Shown here: piece after piece, positions 43,398-53,862 of the stretch
Position numbering within the stretch: position 1 is the first letter of the stretch
Layout of the letters: each line of letters starts with the position of its first letter
NCBI GenBank assembly: GCA_944472155.2
Contig: OX235272.1
Coordinates: 104,600,020-104,664,019, forward strand
Direction of reading: 5' to 3'
Source of the DNA: Trichobilharzia szidati
Lineage: Eukaryota; Platyhelminthes; Trematoda; Strigeidida; Schistosomatidae
Length of the DNA stretch: 64,000 nt
Notes under the pieces: generated by a model
Databases searched by the model: none
The model's input: the letters and a program-made list of their open reading frames with translations, nothing else
What the model was told of the DNA's origin: nothing
Translations under genes and position numbers: made by a program

Positions 43398-43745
43398 CTT
43401 AATATTGGTTTGTAGAGGTTTGATTTGACTGGTTACAGGAATTTATCATGAGCTGACTTCAGTTAGAGAACCATCGAACAACCAGCTGGGAGTACCACCA
43501 GACAGCTTTCTTGTCGGTTGTGTTCGAGACTATTTAACAGTACTCACCCACCGACAGGGTTCGAATCCAGCAACTTCTGAATACAAGGCAAGTGAGCTCG
43601 TAGACCATTAACCTACTGGGAGCCGACCAGTCTAATGGCCACTGCACGAATTCCAACTTCTTTTAATTCATGCACGATCTAGAGCGACTGGCATTAGCGA
43701 ATATCGTCGTTGTCTTCACTCGCCCACCTACTATATGACAGATTG
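43398..43745 (-). mobile_element. SINE family B, copy B16
   Basis: Minus strand: A-box region TAGGTTAATGG, B box GATTCGAACCC, hammerhead relic with GAGTACTG, GTTAAATAGTCTCGAACACA and CAAGAAAGCTGTC; core boxes lost. Tail AACCAGTCAAATCAAACCTC. Confidence 0.8.
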
Positions 43746-43924
43746 TGAGTCGGTGTGATTGAATGAGTGTGATTATAAGCGGTTATTTAGGCGGGAAACG
43801 ATGTTAGCTCATGATGAAATCCTGAAATCACAAGGTTCATTGATACAGGTCACAATGTTTACGGGTCACAATCATGACTGTCTGTTGCCTTTATACGAAT
43901 GTGCATGATAAATAGGCATATCAC

Positions 43925-45085
43925 TACAAGCCTGTCCGAAATATTTTGCGCCCAGGATAATGACCACCAGATTCAACTCCAAAGGAAGGAAAGTGCTAGT
44001 TATACAATGCTATGCACCGACAAACAACGCAGACCTCGAAAAGAAAGAAGAATTCTACAGACAACTACAGGCAACAATGGACAAAACTTCAGCTGGTGAC
44101 ATTAAAATACTAATGGGAGACATGAACGCCAAACTGGAACCAGACAACACAGGAAGGGAACTCATCATGGGTAGAGAAGCTCTCGGAGAAATGAATGAAA
44201 ATAGAGTCACACAAAAAGCTTGGAGGATCTGGACTTCGCTAATGTCATATATCTCTTATTTCCAACAAACTGGAAGATATGCAAGTGAAAAGCAACAATT
44301 CGGCAGTAAAAGCGTCAAAGATAGGACTTCAGGTGAACATAGAGAAAATAGAGGTGATGAAGATTCCTGGGTAACACCACCAAGAGCAACAACAACAACA
44401 GACAACAATCAGCATAAATGGGAGGAACCTGAAAGAAACAACCTCCTTTACCTACCTGGGAAGCATCGTTTCAACTACAGGCGTTCGGAACTGACGAGGA
44501 TATCGAAGCAAGGAACCGGACAGCAAGACAAGCTTTCATTACTCTCAAGTCTGTGTGGAGGTCAACACCACTCAGCATGAAAAATAAGATCCAGATTTTC
44601 AACTCCAATGTAAAGTCAGTGCCATTTACTATACGGATCAGAGACTTGGCGCGTCATAACGAGCACCTCAAACAAACTACAGACCTTCATTAACAGTTGT
44701 CTTCTCTCAATACTCAAGATCAGATGGCTGGCCAGAAAAGATCAGCAACAGGGATCTCTGGAAGCAAACCAACCAGGAATTGATTGTGCAACAAATAAGC
44801 AGAAAGAAATGGAGGTGGGTTGGAGGCCATACTCTGAGGAAACCATCAAGTGACATCACTAGACAAGCCAGTGCTCGAGTGGGATCCGAAAGAGAAGCGG
44901 CGAGTTGTTCGTCAGTGCAAGGGTGATATGGAGGAGGTCATATAAAGAGGAGGTGAAAGCGTGTGGACAGACTTGGAGCCAGGTGAAAACTTTAGCAGAG
45001 AACCGAACGCAATGGAGACGCACGGCTGAAGCCCTATTTCCCTCTAGGAATTAAAGGAAACAATAATAATAACAATATAATACAC
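43925..45085 (+). mobile_element. RTE-type LINE, copy R9 (endonuclease joined to C-terminus)
   Basis: Plus strand: ARIMTTRFNSKGRKVLVIQC, YAPTNNADLEKKEEFYRQLQ and IKILMGDMNAKLEPDNTGRE (43960-44170) are the AP-type endonuclease core (YAPT and GDMNA motifs). After GREALGEMNENR the sequence jumps to VTQKAWRIWTSLMSYISYFQ, corresponding to the FADD region, then TSGEHRENRGDEDSWVT, KIQIFNSNVKSVPFTIRIRD, KKWRWVGGHTLRKPSSDI and the 3' end with (AAT)n at 45063. The RT palm is deleted. Frameshifted. Confidence 0.88.
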
Positions 45086-45149
45086 ATTTAACATAAATCA
45101 CATCCTCCTGTGGTTTTGTCAAAATCTGTAAGGGGAACTAATCGTGTAA

Positions 45150-45397
45150 CAGTAGAAGACCAGGGAATTGGTGTCTCTTTACATAGCGAAATTATCTGCA
45201 CTTTATCTTCAAATCGTCATTTGCATAGACCTTCTGTTACTCGTATTGTATTTTTTTGTGTTCGTTTTCACGTTTCCGATGTTTCTCTACAACGCTGAAT
45301 CATTTGCTCTCTCTGAATCTAAATCTATCTCCCTACTACGTGAGGATTTTATGCGGATGATTGTCTCTTTATATGCTACTGATAAATCTTATCAGTA
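45150..45397 (+). repeat. Terminal-hairpin repeat, copy 2
   Basis: Second copy of the repeat at 20385-20649; ends in the same hairpin TACTGATAA-ATC-TTATCAGTA (45377-45397). Similarity stops right after the hairpin. Confidence 0.6.
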
Positions 45398-45826
45398 ATA
45401 ATACTAATAATAAGAGAAAATTCCTGAAAACAATTCAATACAAAATTAATAAGTATTTGAAGCTATTCAGAGAGATAATATGGGGCTACCTTAGAGAGAT
45501 AGTTGCCAAAAAATTAAGTTCACAACATTACACAGGTTATTGGTAATGTATTGCCATAAACAATATTTAAACAAATAGTTTTGATATATAGATAAACTTA
45601 TGACCTAATGGACTCTTCAACCACATATTATACCATTGGATATGCGTAAAACTACCACTAATCTATCCAGAAGTGTTGTTTGAATAACTTTCAACTATTA
45701 TTATTATGATTATGATTAGTCATAAACATTTTAATCTCTGCTAAAATAAATACTAATATTGATACTTCTGTCAATGACTTCTGTTTGGAATAATGAGAAA
45801 ACTGTTTACATCCTTCTTTGTTTGTA
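45398..45826. other. AT-rich spacer
   Basis: Nothing recognised. Confidence 0.35.
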
Positions 45827-46125
45827 TTAGATGGCTGGAGGCAATCGGTAGGAAGCCTTGGACCTAGGTTTCGTGCTAGTTGGCACTCATCAGCTAGGCG
45901 TATCTGCAACCTCGAAGGAATTAATGTACATTCTGAGATTCAAACCTGCGTCACCCAGTGCTGCAGTTAGAGACGTTACCACTGAGCCTTTCAGGTTTGC
46001 GATTGACCTCCTGTAGGACTGTACTGGGTATTTTTTTTTTGATTAGACACTAATCAGTAACTAGTGTAATGTGTCTAGTCCTATCTTTGGCGCAGAATGA
46101 GTTCTATCAGCCAAGCTTGCAATTG
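45827..46125 (-). mobile_element. SINE family A, copy A5 (intact-core hammerhead)
   Basis: Minus strand: body ATTCTGCGCCAAAGATAGG, CTACAGGAGGTCAATCGC-like, head AGGCTCAGTGGTAACG with B box GGTTTGAATCT, ribozyme at 45855-45899, end CCGATTGCCTCCAGCCATC. Head-to-head with A6. Confidence 0.88.
45855..45899 (-). ncRNA. Hammerhead ribozyme, full consensus core (family A)
   Basis: Minus strand: GCCTAG (45899-45894) pairing with CAAGGC (45860-45855) except one A-A; CTGATGA (45893-45887); GTGC, loop CAACTA, GCAC; GAAA; ACCTAGGT; C17 at 45861. All invariant bases kept. Confidence 0.88.
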
Positions 46126-46450
46126 CGAGGCTGAATAGCTCAGTGGCAACGTCTCTGACTGCAGCACTCACTGGGTGACGCTGGTTTGAATCTCAGAAGG
46201 GACATCAGTTCCTCCCTTCAAGGTGACTGCAGACGCCGCCTTGCTGATGAGTGCCAACTAGCACGAGATCTAGGTCCAAGGCCTCCTGTCAATTGCCTCC
46301 AACCATCTAATAGCATAATTCACAGTGCACCGTAATGGCGAGTCACCTAGCATGGTAGCCACATTGCAAACATGACTGATAGAATTCAGTCTACACCAGA
46401 CAGAGGACTAGACACATTACACAAGTTACTAACTAGTGTCCAGTAAAAAA
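46126..46450 (+). mobile_element. SINE family A, copy A6
   Basis: A box TAGCTCAGTGG (46136), B box GGTTTGAATCT, hammerhead at 46238-46282 with a perfect stem I (GCCTTG/CAAGGC), CTGATGA and GTGC/GCAC, but GAGA in place of GAAA (A14 to G at 46267), which should disable it. Ends CTAGTGTCCAGTAAAAAAA. Confidence 0.88.
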
Positions 46451-46921
46451 ATCCTTCTTTGGATAGTAAATAAAACCACACATATAGTTTGAAGTTATAG
46501 CTCAGAAAGGTGGGTTGTTAGTACTGAAGATGTTTTCTAGAAAAACATTAAAGCTTCGCCATTGATTCATCCATTTCACAGAATGTAATAAAACAACAGT
46601 AGTTTAAAGTTCTACACCAACAGAGATCTACCCTCCACGTCATTTTGATACTCAGACACGTACTGAAGGCTTCATTCGAAGCTACATTGAGAAATTATTG
46701 ATATTAATGGTATCCTCCCCAGCCGTTTGAACAAGTTAAAAAATAGTACCAAATCTCATCAGTTTTATTTTTCGTTATAAACTCTTACGTGTGCTATCAG
46801 ACTGATTGAAGCATATCACAGAAATGAATTACTCGATTGGAATGAGCAATGACGTAATGGCATACAAAAAAGAAGTTTGAAGACTGACTTTTCAATTATA
46901 TCCATATTTTCGGCTGTAATC

Positions 46922-46961
<40 letters not shown>

Positions 46962-46964
46962 CAT
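46451..46964. other. Spacer with (TA)n microsatellite
   Basis: (TA)n at 46923-46960; otherwise unassigned. Confidence 0.4.
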
Positions 46965-49430
46965 GATATAATCCCAGTCAAGTGGCACTGATATGTCAGT
47001 ATCAATATGTTAAGGCGGCGGGTGATAATTCACGAAGAAAATTAATACACACAATTAAAGGATAGAAATGGTTACAACACGTGGATTGCATAGTGCATAA
47101 TTTTGGAAAAGTGAAAAGTAATCAGGCAGTAACCAAGTGTTCAAGGTGATTACCTAACAGATTAATTAAGAAAAACAGAATGATTTGGACGATGATAACT
47201 TGTAATTAGGTTCGTTGGAATGCTTTACGAGTTTGTCTTCTACATACAGCTGAAGCAATAACAATACACCTGAAGAAGTGAAACCTGTGTGTTCAGAAGA
47301 AATATGTACAGCCGCTTTCCTTGTCTTGGCCATCGTTACATTAGTTTATAAACCGGACTACTTCAACCTACCCCTAATCCTTTTCAAAATTGTCCAAATT
47401 ACTTTATTCTTATGATTAATTCATCTTTAGTCACAAGTTACCATTGTTCAAATAGTTGACTGTTTTGATGACTTTTAACCTCACAGTTTCACCTACCCCT
47501 GTATACGCAAAACTGATTAACTAAAATAACTGCTTGATTGGTAAACAGATTTTGATGTAAAAAACGCCTATATATTAGTGTAGAGCCCGCCAGCCAGTCG
47601 AGGATGAAGAAGTAACCGAATTGAGAAGGAATGCACATTTCTTTGCTCAATCTGTTGATTTTTCTAAATGCGTAAGTGGTAATTTCGGAATTAAGGAATA
47701 AGCGAGTGCTCAAGTTGACTATGTAACGGAGATTAAAAGAAAAATAAAACTAACTTTAGATAAAGCAATAAGAAGGAAGACGTAATTTGTCTGAATCGTG
47801 TAATGTATTTGCACACACAACACACATTTCGAACAATCTGATCACACACGGACTTGCCACAGGAATATATATGAAATTATTGAAGAGTTAAGAGGTGAAA
47901 AATAGACTGCTTAGGTCAAGTTGGAAGGACATAATGAAGGTCAAAATAACAATGAAGACCACTAAACCAAATAGCAGAGGCATTAGTACATCTACCCTGA
48001 CTGGTATCAAAATGAAGTTTACCAAGGAAAATGGTTTAGTGTGATGACGAATTGTTTTTGAACGCTTAAAGGTGGTTTAAACTTTCTAATTGCTAGGGCT
48101 TCCACAAACTTTAGGATACGCCCCAAACACGTTTTATAGATGGGTTTAAAAGATCTGTTAACGTCAATTTTATGTCCTGTCTCTATAATATGTTTCGCAA
48201 TGGAAGAGCTAGGTCTCCTGTTCTCACCATTAATTGGTTCTGAAGATTCCATTTGTTTCTGGAGCCATTTAGGAATACACCCTGAAGCCAGCCCTTAATT
48301 GCAGAGATCGATGAGTCCTCCCTATGTATGTGTGTCCACACGTACATTCAAACTGGTAAATACAGTGGGATGTGACATCATTTTTCGCATGTTCGAAGGG
48401 CTTAGATAGATAGATATATTGGCTTCACATTCACCTAAGTCTATTTTCTCACTTCTTACCTCTTTATTAATTTCATATATATTCCTATGACAAGTCCGTG
48501 GAGTGTGATCAGATTGTTCGAAATGTGTTGGGCAAATACACATTACATGATTAAGACAAATTACGTCTTCCTTCTTATTGCTTTATCTAAATTCATAAAG
48601 GGAACCAACTGTTTTAAATCAACTAATCAATAGATGTTAGTAACACGATATCTAAGTTTTGAAGGACGGAGGGGTGAAAATTAATTATTTCCGGAATTCA
48701 AGGTAAGTTAATTCATAGGCGTTTGCTACAAGTTATTACATAATCAATTGATCTGTAAAATAACCATGATGATTTAGAAGAATACGACGATCCAGACGAA
48801 TTACGCAAAATACAAACATGCAAGTTAATAGAATTAGCTGTAATTTCAAAAGTAACGAATTCAAAAGATAGTTACAAGGAGAGTGGAAAAACTTCGGTTT
48901 CAAAAACTTGACACACATTGCGTAGTAATTAATTTTCATTCATCTCTCCTTCAGAACTTAGATATCTTGTTACCAACGTCTGTTAGTTAACTGATGTTTT
49001 GATGACTTTTAAACTATTAATTTTACCCAGCCTAAAAATGATTAACTAAAATAACCACTTGATTGGTAAAACATTTTGATGTAAGTAGCTATATATTTGC
49101 GTAGAGCCAGTCAGACGATGATGAGGAAGTAGCTGAAAAGGAATATATTCCCTCGCTCAATCCATTATTCCTTAATGACTCATCATTTCTCAAAAATTAT
49201 GCAATCCGCTTGTTGTAACCATCTCTACCCTTTAATTGTGGGTACTAATTTACAAGTGTTGGTTTTGTAGAGATTTTAAGTGATTGGTTGGAAAGCCAGC
49301 TGGACATCTGTTTCGTCCTGGTTTGGAACTCTTCAACAGCTCTAATTTTCTTCGTTGCCTTTACATGTTGATACTGACTAGTTAATTGTTGTTAACAAAC
49401 ATATCAGTGCCAGTTGACTGGGAAATATAT
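46965..49430. mobile_element. Composite PLE block with nested inverted repeats
   Basis: Outer arms 46965-47100 and 49190-49430 (TCCCAGTCAA/GTGGCACTGAT; GGTTACAACA; AATTAAAGG) bracket an inner inverted pair 47745-47880 / 48470-48598 (GATAAAGCAATAAGAAGGAA; AATTTGTCT; CGAACAATCTGATCACAC). Inside are two coding tails: plus 47205-47345 (LHTAEAITIHLKK; NLCVQKKYVQPLSLSWP) and minus 48300-47985 (SSSIAKHIIETGHKIDVNRS; FVEALAIRKFKPPLSVQKQF). A direct repeat ACTAAAATAAC.GCTTGATTGGTAAA-type block lies at 47530 and 49045. At least two PLE insertions are nested. Confidence 0.7.
49254..49345 (-). mobile_element. SINE family B, short 3' fragment
   Basis: AGTGTTGGTTTTGTAGAGAT in plus reading and CTGGTTTGGAACTCTTCAACAG mark the two ends of a SINE B copy with the middle deleted; it interrupts the right arm of the composite PLE. 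Confidence 0.6.
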
Positions 49431-49794
49431 ATATGTATATATATTAGAATAGAGCCAGTGATGCGTATCTAATTGAAAAGTGAATATTTCTTGGCTCAAT
49501 CCTTTTGCTTTTTAAATGTCTAAATGGGGACATTTTTCTATGTTTAACGATTCATTTCATGGACCTGTAGTCTCTCCAGAGCTATTTATTACGAATAAAC
49601 TTCATCTCACTTAACATAAATATTGAAATGCTTCTAAATGCTTTTCAGAGAAAATACCACATCTCCAGTGTCTGAGCAGTATTCTTTATCTAAAAACATT
49701 GGGCTGAACAAGCGCAAATAGATGTACAATGTTTTATTATATCAGTGACAGTATAATGCGCATCATAAGATTTAAATCGTGAGTAAATGTAGTT

Positions 49795-49922
49795 GAATTT
49801 ACTTATTCACGGAAAATACCATCCATATGTGAATACCTGAGCAAGAAATACAGCGAACAGTCTCTTTTCGACGGCAAATTCATGTCGGTGTTATTGTTTA
49901 CATCATCTATATGTCTCAAAAA
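49795..49922 (-). repeat. PLE terminal repeat, 5' inverted copy
   Basis: Minus strand holds CGACATGAATTTGCCGTC-GAAA-AGAGACTGTTC-GCTG, the hammerhead-like end of the PLE terminal repeat, inverted relative to the plus-strand PLE that starts at 49925. Confidence 0.55.
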
Positions 49923-49924
49923 GT

Positions 49925-50684
49925 GTGATGAATAACCAAACTGTAAATAGGGTGGGGGAGGATTGGTTAGTATTGACAAGAGTTGTGCAGCATGAAGTTT
50001 ATAATAGATGCGACTCAGCCCTCAAATTTACAGTTGAATCGGGGACCGGAGAAACAGTCTCATTTCTGGATGTCCCACTAACAAAGAAGACTGATGCGAC
50101 TCTGATGAGGTCAATATGTCGAAAGCCTGCGTGGAACAGCCATCTGAAAAAATTTTACAGTTGGGTACTCATCAATCGCAAGCGGAATCTGATAATATCT
50201 CTTGCACCAAGTATCCGTAGAATATGCAGCCCCAAATCAGAAGAAGAGGAGAGCAGTCTTTTGAGGAAGACATTGCTTGAGAATTGCTATCCACCACGCT
50301 TTGTAGACAGATACAAAATGCTGAAAATCAATAAGGAACAACCCATCTCTGTGCCGAAGAAGATGCTATATATGAATGTGGCGATTAAAGGTGACCTTTG
50401 GATCGACATCTCAAAGAAGAGAATATATGATACTTTGTAAAGAACATTCTCTGCTGCTACATTACTATTGGTATTCTCAAGCCGCCCATTGTTCTTCAAC
50501 AACTTCAAAGATAAACTATCTCATCTGACCAATTCCATGTGTATCTACCAATTCGCCTGTTCATGTGGAGCGACATATGTAGGTCTTCGATTTGCGTTTT
50601 ATCTAAAAGAGTCAAAGAATGTTATCCTGCTTCACGATGAAAAGGTAACAGTGGGTCAGTAAGAAGTGCTATAAGCGAAAGTAT
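49925..50684 (+). mobile_element. PLE fragment (palm end to GIY-YIG)
   Basis: Open plus frame 49925-50440: LKFTVESGTGETVSFLDVPL, CRKPAWNSHLKKFYSWVLIN, KRNLIISLAPSIRRICSPK, SSLLRKTLLENCYPPRFVDR, SVPKKMLYMNVAIKGDLW. A stop at 50438 and a frame shift lead to DKLSHLTNSMCIYQFACSCG and ATYVGL (50510-50590), the GIY-YIG start with the C-x-C pair. The endonuclease is cut at about 50684 by SINE C4. One of the longest open PLE frames here (171 codons). Confidence 0.87.
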
Positions 50685-50882
50685 TTTTTAAATTTTTGAT
50701 TACAGCTTGCTTAAACACCGTATTTTCGGTACAAGCATGGAATTCTCAGCATATGATATCAATAGCCCAAATTTCGCAGGCCAACCTATTGATATCAAGT
50801 GAACTTCGGCAGGGTATTGAACCCCGTACCACTTGCATGGTTGGCGAGAGTCCTACCACTGTGCCACCAACGCACAGCATAG
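50685..50882 (-). mobile_element. SINE family C, copy C4
   Basis: Minus strand: A box TGGCACAGTGG, B box GGTTCAATACC (mutated), body and CAAGCTGTAATCAAAAATTT tail, inserted into the GIY-YIG region of the preceding PLE. Confidence 0.83.
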
Positions 50883-51334
50883 TCAACACTTGTCACTCAA
50901 TATGCAGGGAGATTTCATTCAAAGTTATCTAAAAATTCAAAACAAGCCTACCAATGACGGTGGCTAAGCCTCCGTATACTTTGCATTGCCGAGGCCCTAG
51001 TGATTTGGATGAATAATCCTGATTTATGCACACAGAAGAAACTTCTCCACCCTCTCCTTCTCCCTTGGGTTTGACAATCCTAATTTACACACACACACAA
51101 AATACTCATATATAAGTGCGACTGTACAGTGAATTGAGTGAATTCGACGTCAAAAAGAGACTCTTCGCTGACCTAAAATTAACAATGGGGTAAACTTCAA
51201 GGCAAGGGGTTTGGAAGCAGTGAAGAATTCAAAAATTAGGGAATCATCACTTCATGTCTATAAACTGCTGGTTTATTTTGGTATATATCATAGTTGTAAT
51301 TACTCTTTTAAGGTATCTGAATGTGAATGACGTA
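50883..51334. other. Spacer with a PLE terminal-repeat piece
   Basis: (CA)n at 51090; 51110-51170 carries GACTGTACAGTGAATTGAGT, GAATTCGACGTC and AAAAGAGACTCTTCGCTGACC, a decayed terminal repeat in direct orientation 3' of the PLE at 49925. Confidence 0.5.
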
Positions 51335-51785
51335 AGACGCTTACGCCAACTAGCACGAAACCTAGATACCGGTAAGGGTTCCGCTACCGATTGCCTCCAA
51401 CCATCTAATATCAGCAGTTCAAAGTTCACCATGATGGCGAGCCACCTAGAATGGTGGCTATATTGCAAACGTGATTGGTAGTATTCAGTCTGCACCCAGA
51501 ACATAGGACTAGACACAATACACTAGTAGCTAACTAGTGTCCAATCAAGTTTCTGGAAACAATCCTACAGGAAGTCAGTTGCCAGCCCGAATCGTTACTC
51601 AGTGGTAACGTCACTGATTGACTGACTGACTGCAGCACTCTGTGGTGACACGGGTTCGAGTCGCAGGAGCGACATGATTTCCTACGAGGTTGCAGATACA
51701 CCTTGCTGATTGGTAAGTGCCGACTAGTACGAAACGTAGGTCTTTCAAGGCTTCCTCTACCGACTGCCTCCAACCATCCAATACC
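51335..51785 (+). mobile_element. SINE family A, copy A7 (tandem, more than one unit)
   Basis: Starts inside a hammerhead (CCAACTAGCACGAAACCTAG at 51346), then a full unit with AATCGTTACTCAGTGGTAAC, B box GGTTCGAGTCG and a second decayed hammerhead (CTGATTGGTAAGTGCC; TACGAAACGTAGGTC). GAAA-to-GAAA period about 374 nt. Confidence 0.85.
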
Positions 51786-52094
51786 AACGCCTAGATATTC
51801 GCAGTTGAGAGTGATGCTGTTATTTTTTAGATGTATACATTTAGAAAATGAAGGATCTTCTTGTAGTTGTCATTTAAATGAAATCAGGAACTGGATTGAC
51901 CCAAAAGGACTATCGTTGTCATTCTAAGCCTACAATATTGTGTACAATTAAGCGTTCTATAGACGCATATTATAGTATACATCGTTTCCATCAGCGAAAT
52001 GAGGAAGGTTTGAAAACTGCAGTTCGCCTGTGAACATATAGAATTTATTCCTCACCTCACAGCCTTTTAGTGAATCTGTTGTCCCCAACGATTT

Positions 52095-52475
52095 CTCACT
52101 TCTGACTGGACACTAGTTATTAACAGGTGTAATGTGTATAGTCCTCTGTTTGGTGCAGACTGAATTCTACCATGCACATTTGCAGTGTGGTCGCCATGCC
52201 ACTAGGTGGCTCGCCATCATGGTACACTTTGAATTGCTGATATTAGATGGACGGAGGCAATCGGCCACAGGAAGCCTTGCCGAGATCAAGGTTTCGTGGT
52301 AGTTGGCACTCAGCAGTCAGCAAGGAGTATCTGAAAACTTGAAGGAACTCAAGTCACGTTAAACACTGTCACCTGCGGTTGGTCAAGGTTATTACCACTG
52401 AGCAGCGATTCGGGCTCACAATTGACCTACTCTAGATCTGACTGTATTGGATACTTTTGATCGGGCATTAGAGTG
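52095..52475 (-). mobile_element. SINE family A, copy A8 (permuted)
   Basis: Minus order: CAATTGTGAGCCCGAATCGC, head, decayed hammerhead (52280-52325; CTGACTGCTGAGTGCC, CCACGAAACC), CCGATTGCCTCCGTCCATC, then the body that normally precedes a head (GTACCATGATGGCGAGCC; CACCTGTTAATAACTAGTGTC). The order is circularly permuted relative to copy A1. Confidence 0.8.
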
Positions 52476-52654
52476 AAGAAGCGAATCCGTGACAATACGG
52501 TGAGTAACTATCATTACAAAAAACTAATTACCTTTATTCATTAAAAAAAGATCCATGTATTGACCTCAAAATGATATAAGAAGTAAATAAAATGATATTT
52601 TTATCCCGATTTCACCCTGAGTTTCTCATCTACGTATTTTTTATTTTCTTATAG

Positions 52655-52970
52655 ATGTTACCTAGAACCAGAGGTGCCAGGAGTTACAATCAATTATTTA
52701 GAGCCAAATCGAATTAAACACTCACAAATATTTGATGAAAATGACTATAGACCAGTGCAGATTCATTCAGGATTAGCTGCATCAATAAATGGTTCCACGG
52801 GAACTCGATATTCATGTATCGGCTCCTGTTTGAATTCATTTTCATATGCAATCGATTCTGAAAATGGTCAATGCTTTATAGAATTAAGCGTGTTGAATAA
52901 AAAACAAATGTGTGAATTAGCTGAACCAATATCTCGACCATTTAAACTCAATTTTCGTCTAGTTCTTTAA
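52655..52970 (+). CDS. Terminal coding exon of an unidentified host gene
   Basis: A pyrimidine-rich 3' splice site (TATTTTTTATTTTCTTATAG, ends 52654) is followed by an open frame beginning TGT TAC CTA GAA (first base completes a split codon) and closing with TTCTTTAA. It encodes about 105 residues: CYLEPEVPGVTINYLEPNRI, QIFDENDYRPVQIHSGLAAS, TGTRYSCIGSCLNSFSYAID, ELSVLNKKQMCELAEPISRP, FKLNFRLVL. Five cysteines, mixed polar content, no low complexity, no membrane segment. Codon pattern and composition differ from the surrounding repeats, and no other copy exists in the window. I do not recognise the family. Upstream exons must lie far to the left or outside, since none was identified. Confidence 0.7.
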
Positions 52971-53520
52971 CTGTCGCTGTTGGTTTCCTTCAGTGAACTG
53001 ACCTCGACGTGAAAGCAGAAATTTTAAAAAAATCTTAGGAGAATCATTTCAGCTATTATTACTGAGAATTCATCACACACACACACACAAAATAGACACC
53101 AAACTATCTGAATAAAGGAGAAGTGTCTTTACTGAACCACCAAGTCTTTAGACTTACTGCTGTATACCTCATAGATATATCTTCTATAATCTGCATGGTC
53201 CAGTATTAATGTAGAGAAATTTTAAAAAAAACTGTTGCTTAGTTTCTTTTCTAAATGAGTTTTGGTTTTCTCCCTACACAAACTCTTTTTCTTGTTTCCA
53301 GTCTTTTATAAAAAAATAGTATTTATAATTTACAATTTGTCATAATTTTTAACTCTTCTTCAATTGCAAACAAACAAATCATGTGCGATTATTCAAGTAT
53401 ATATCTGTTGAACTGTAAATTTTTATCACTATGGTAACCATGATTGTGTTTCAATTCAAGCGGTTTATTTAATGACTAACACTAATGCAAGTTTTAAGAT
53501 GAATAAAATTCATTTTTAAA
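52971..53520 (+). other. Probable 3' UTR of the host gene
   Basis: Unique AT-rich sequence between the stop codon and a poly(A) signal, with a (CA)n at 53075 and an earlier AATAAA at 53112. No repeat family detected. Confidence 0.55.
53502..53507 (+). promoter_or_regulatory. Poly(A) signal AATAAA
   Basis: AATAAA followed 13-30 nt later by a GT-rich stretch (TCTGTCTGTGTTGTGTTG), the usual layout of a cleavage and polyadenylation site, in the sense of the exon at 52655. Confidence 0.6.
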
Positions 53521-53862
53521 TCTGTCTGTGTTGTGTTGAATTACTACTAGTATGATATGTGGGGGGCAAGAAGGCGTTCGATTCACGAATACAAATACAT
53601 GAAAGTGATATGATGAATTACTTTGTGTATGCGGGTATACAAATCCTGCTGATACTGTCAGTAGGCATATTAAACCCTTTGAGATGCATAGAACTGAACG
53701 ATTGTTCAATTTGCGTTCCTAAGTATTGAAACATTAGCTTCTTCTGAATGAAGATGATTTCTAGTTGATGAATTCCTATAGGCAAATAGAATAATGTCAA
53801 AAGGTTTTGATATTTTCAACGATTCCTGAATTGTAAGAAAAGGAGGTAAACAACAGAAAAAA

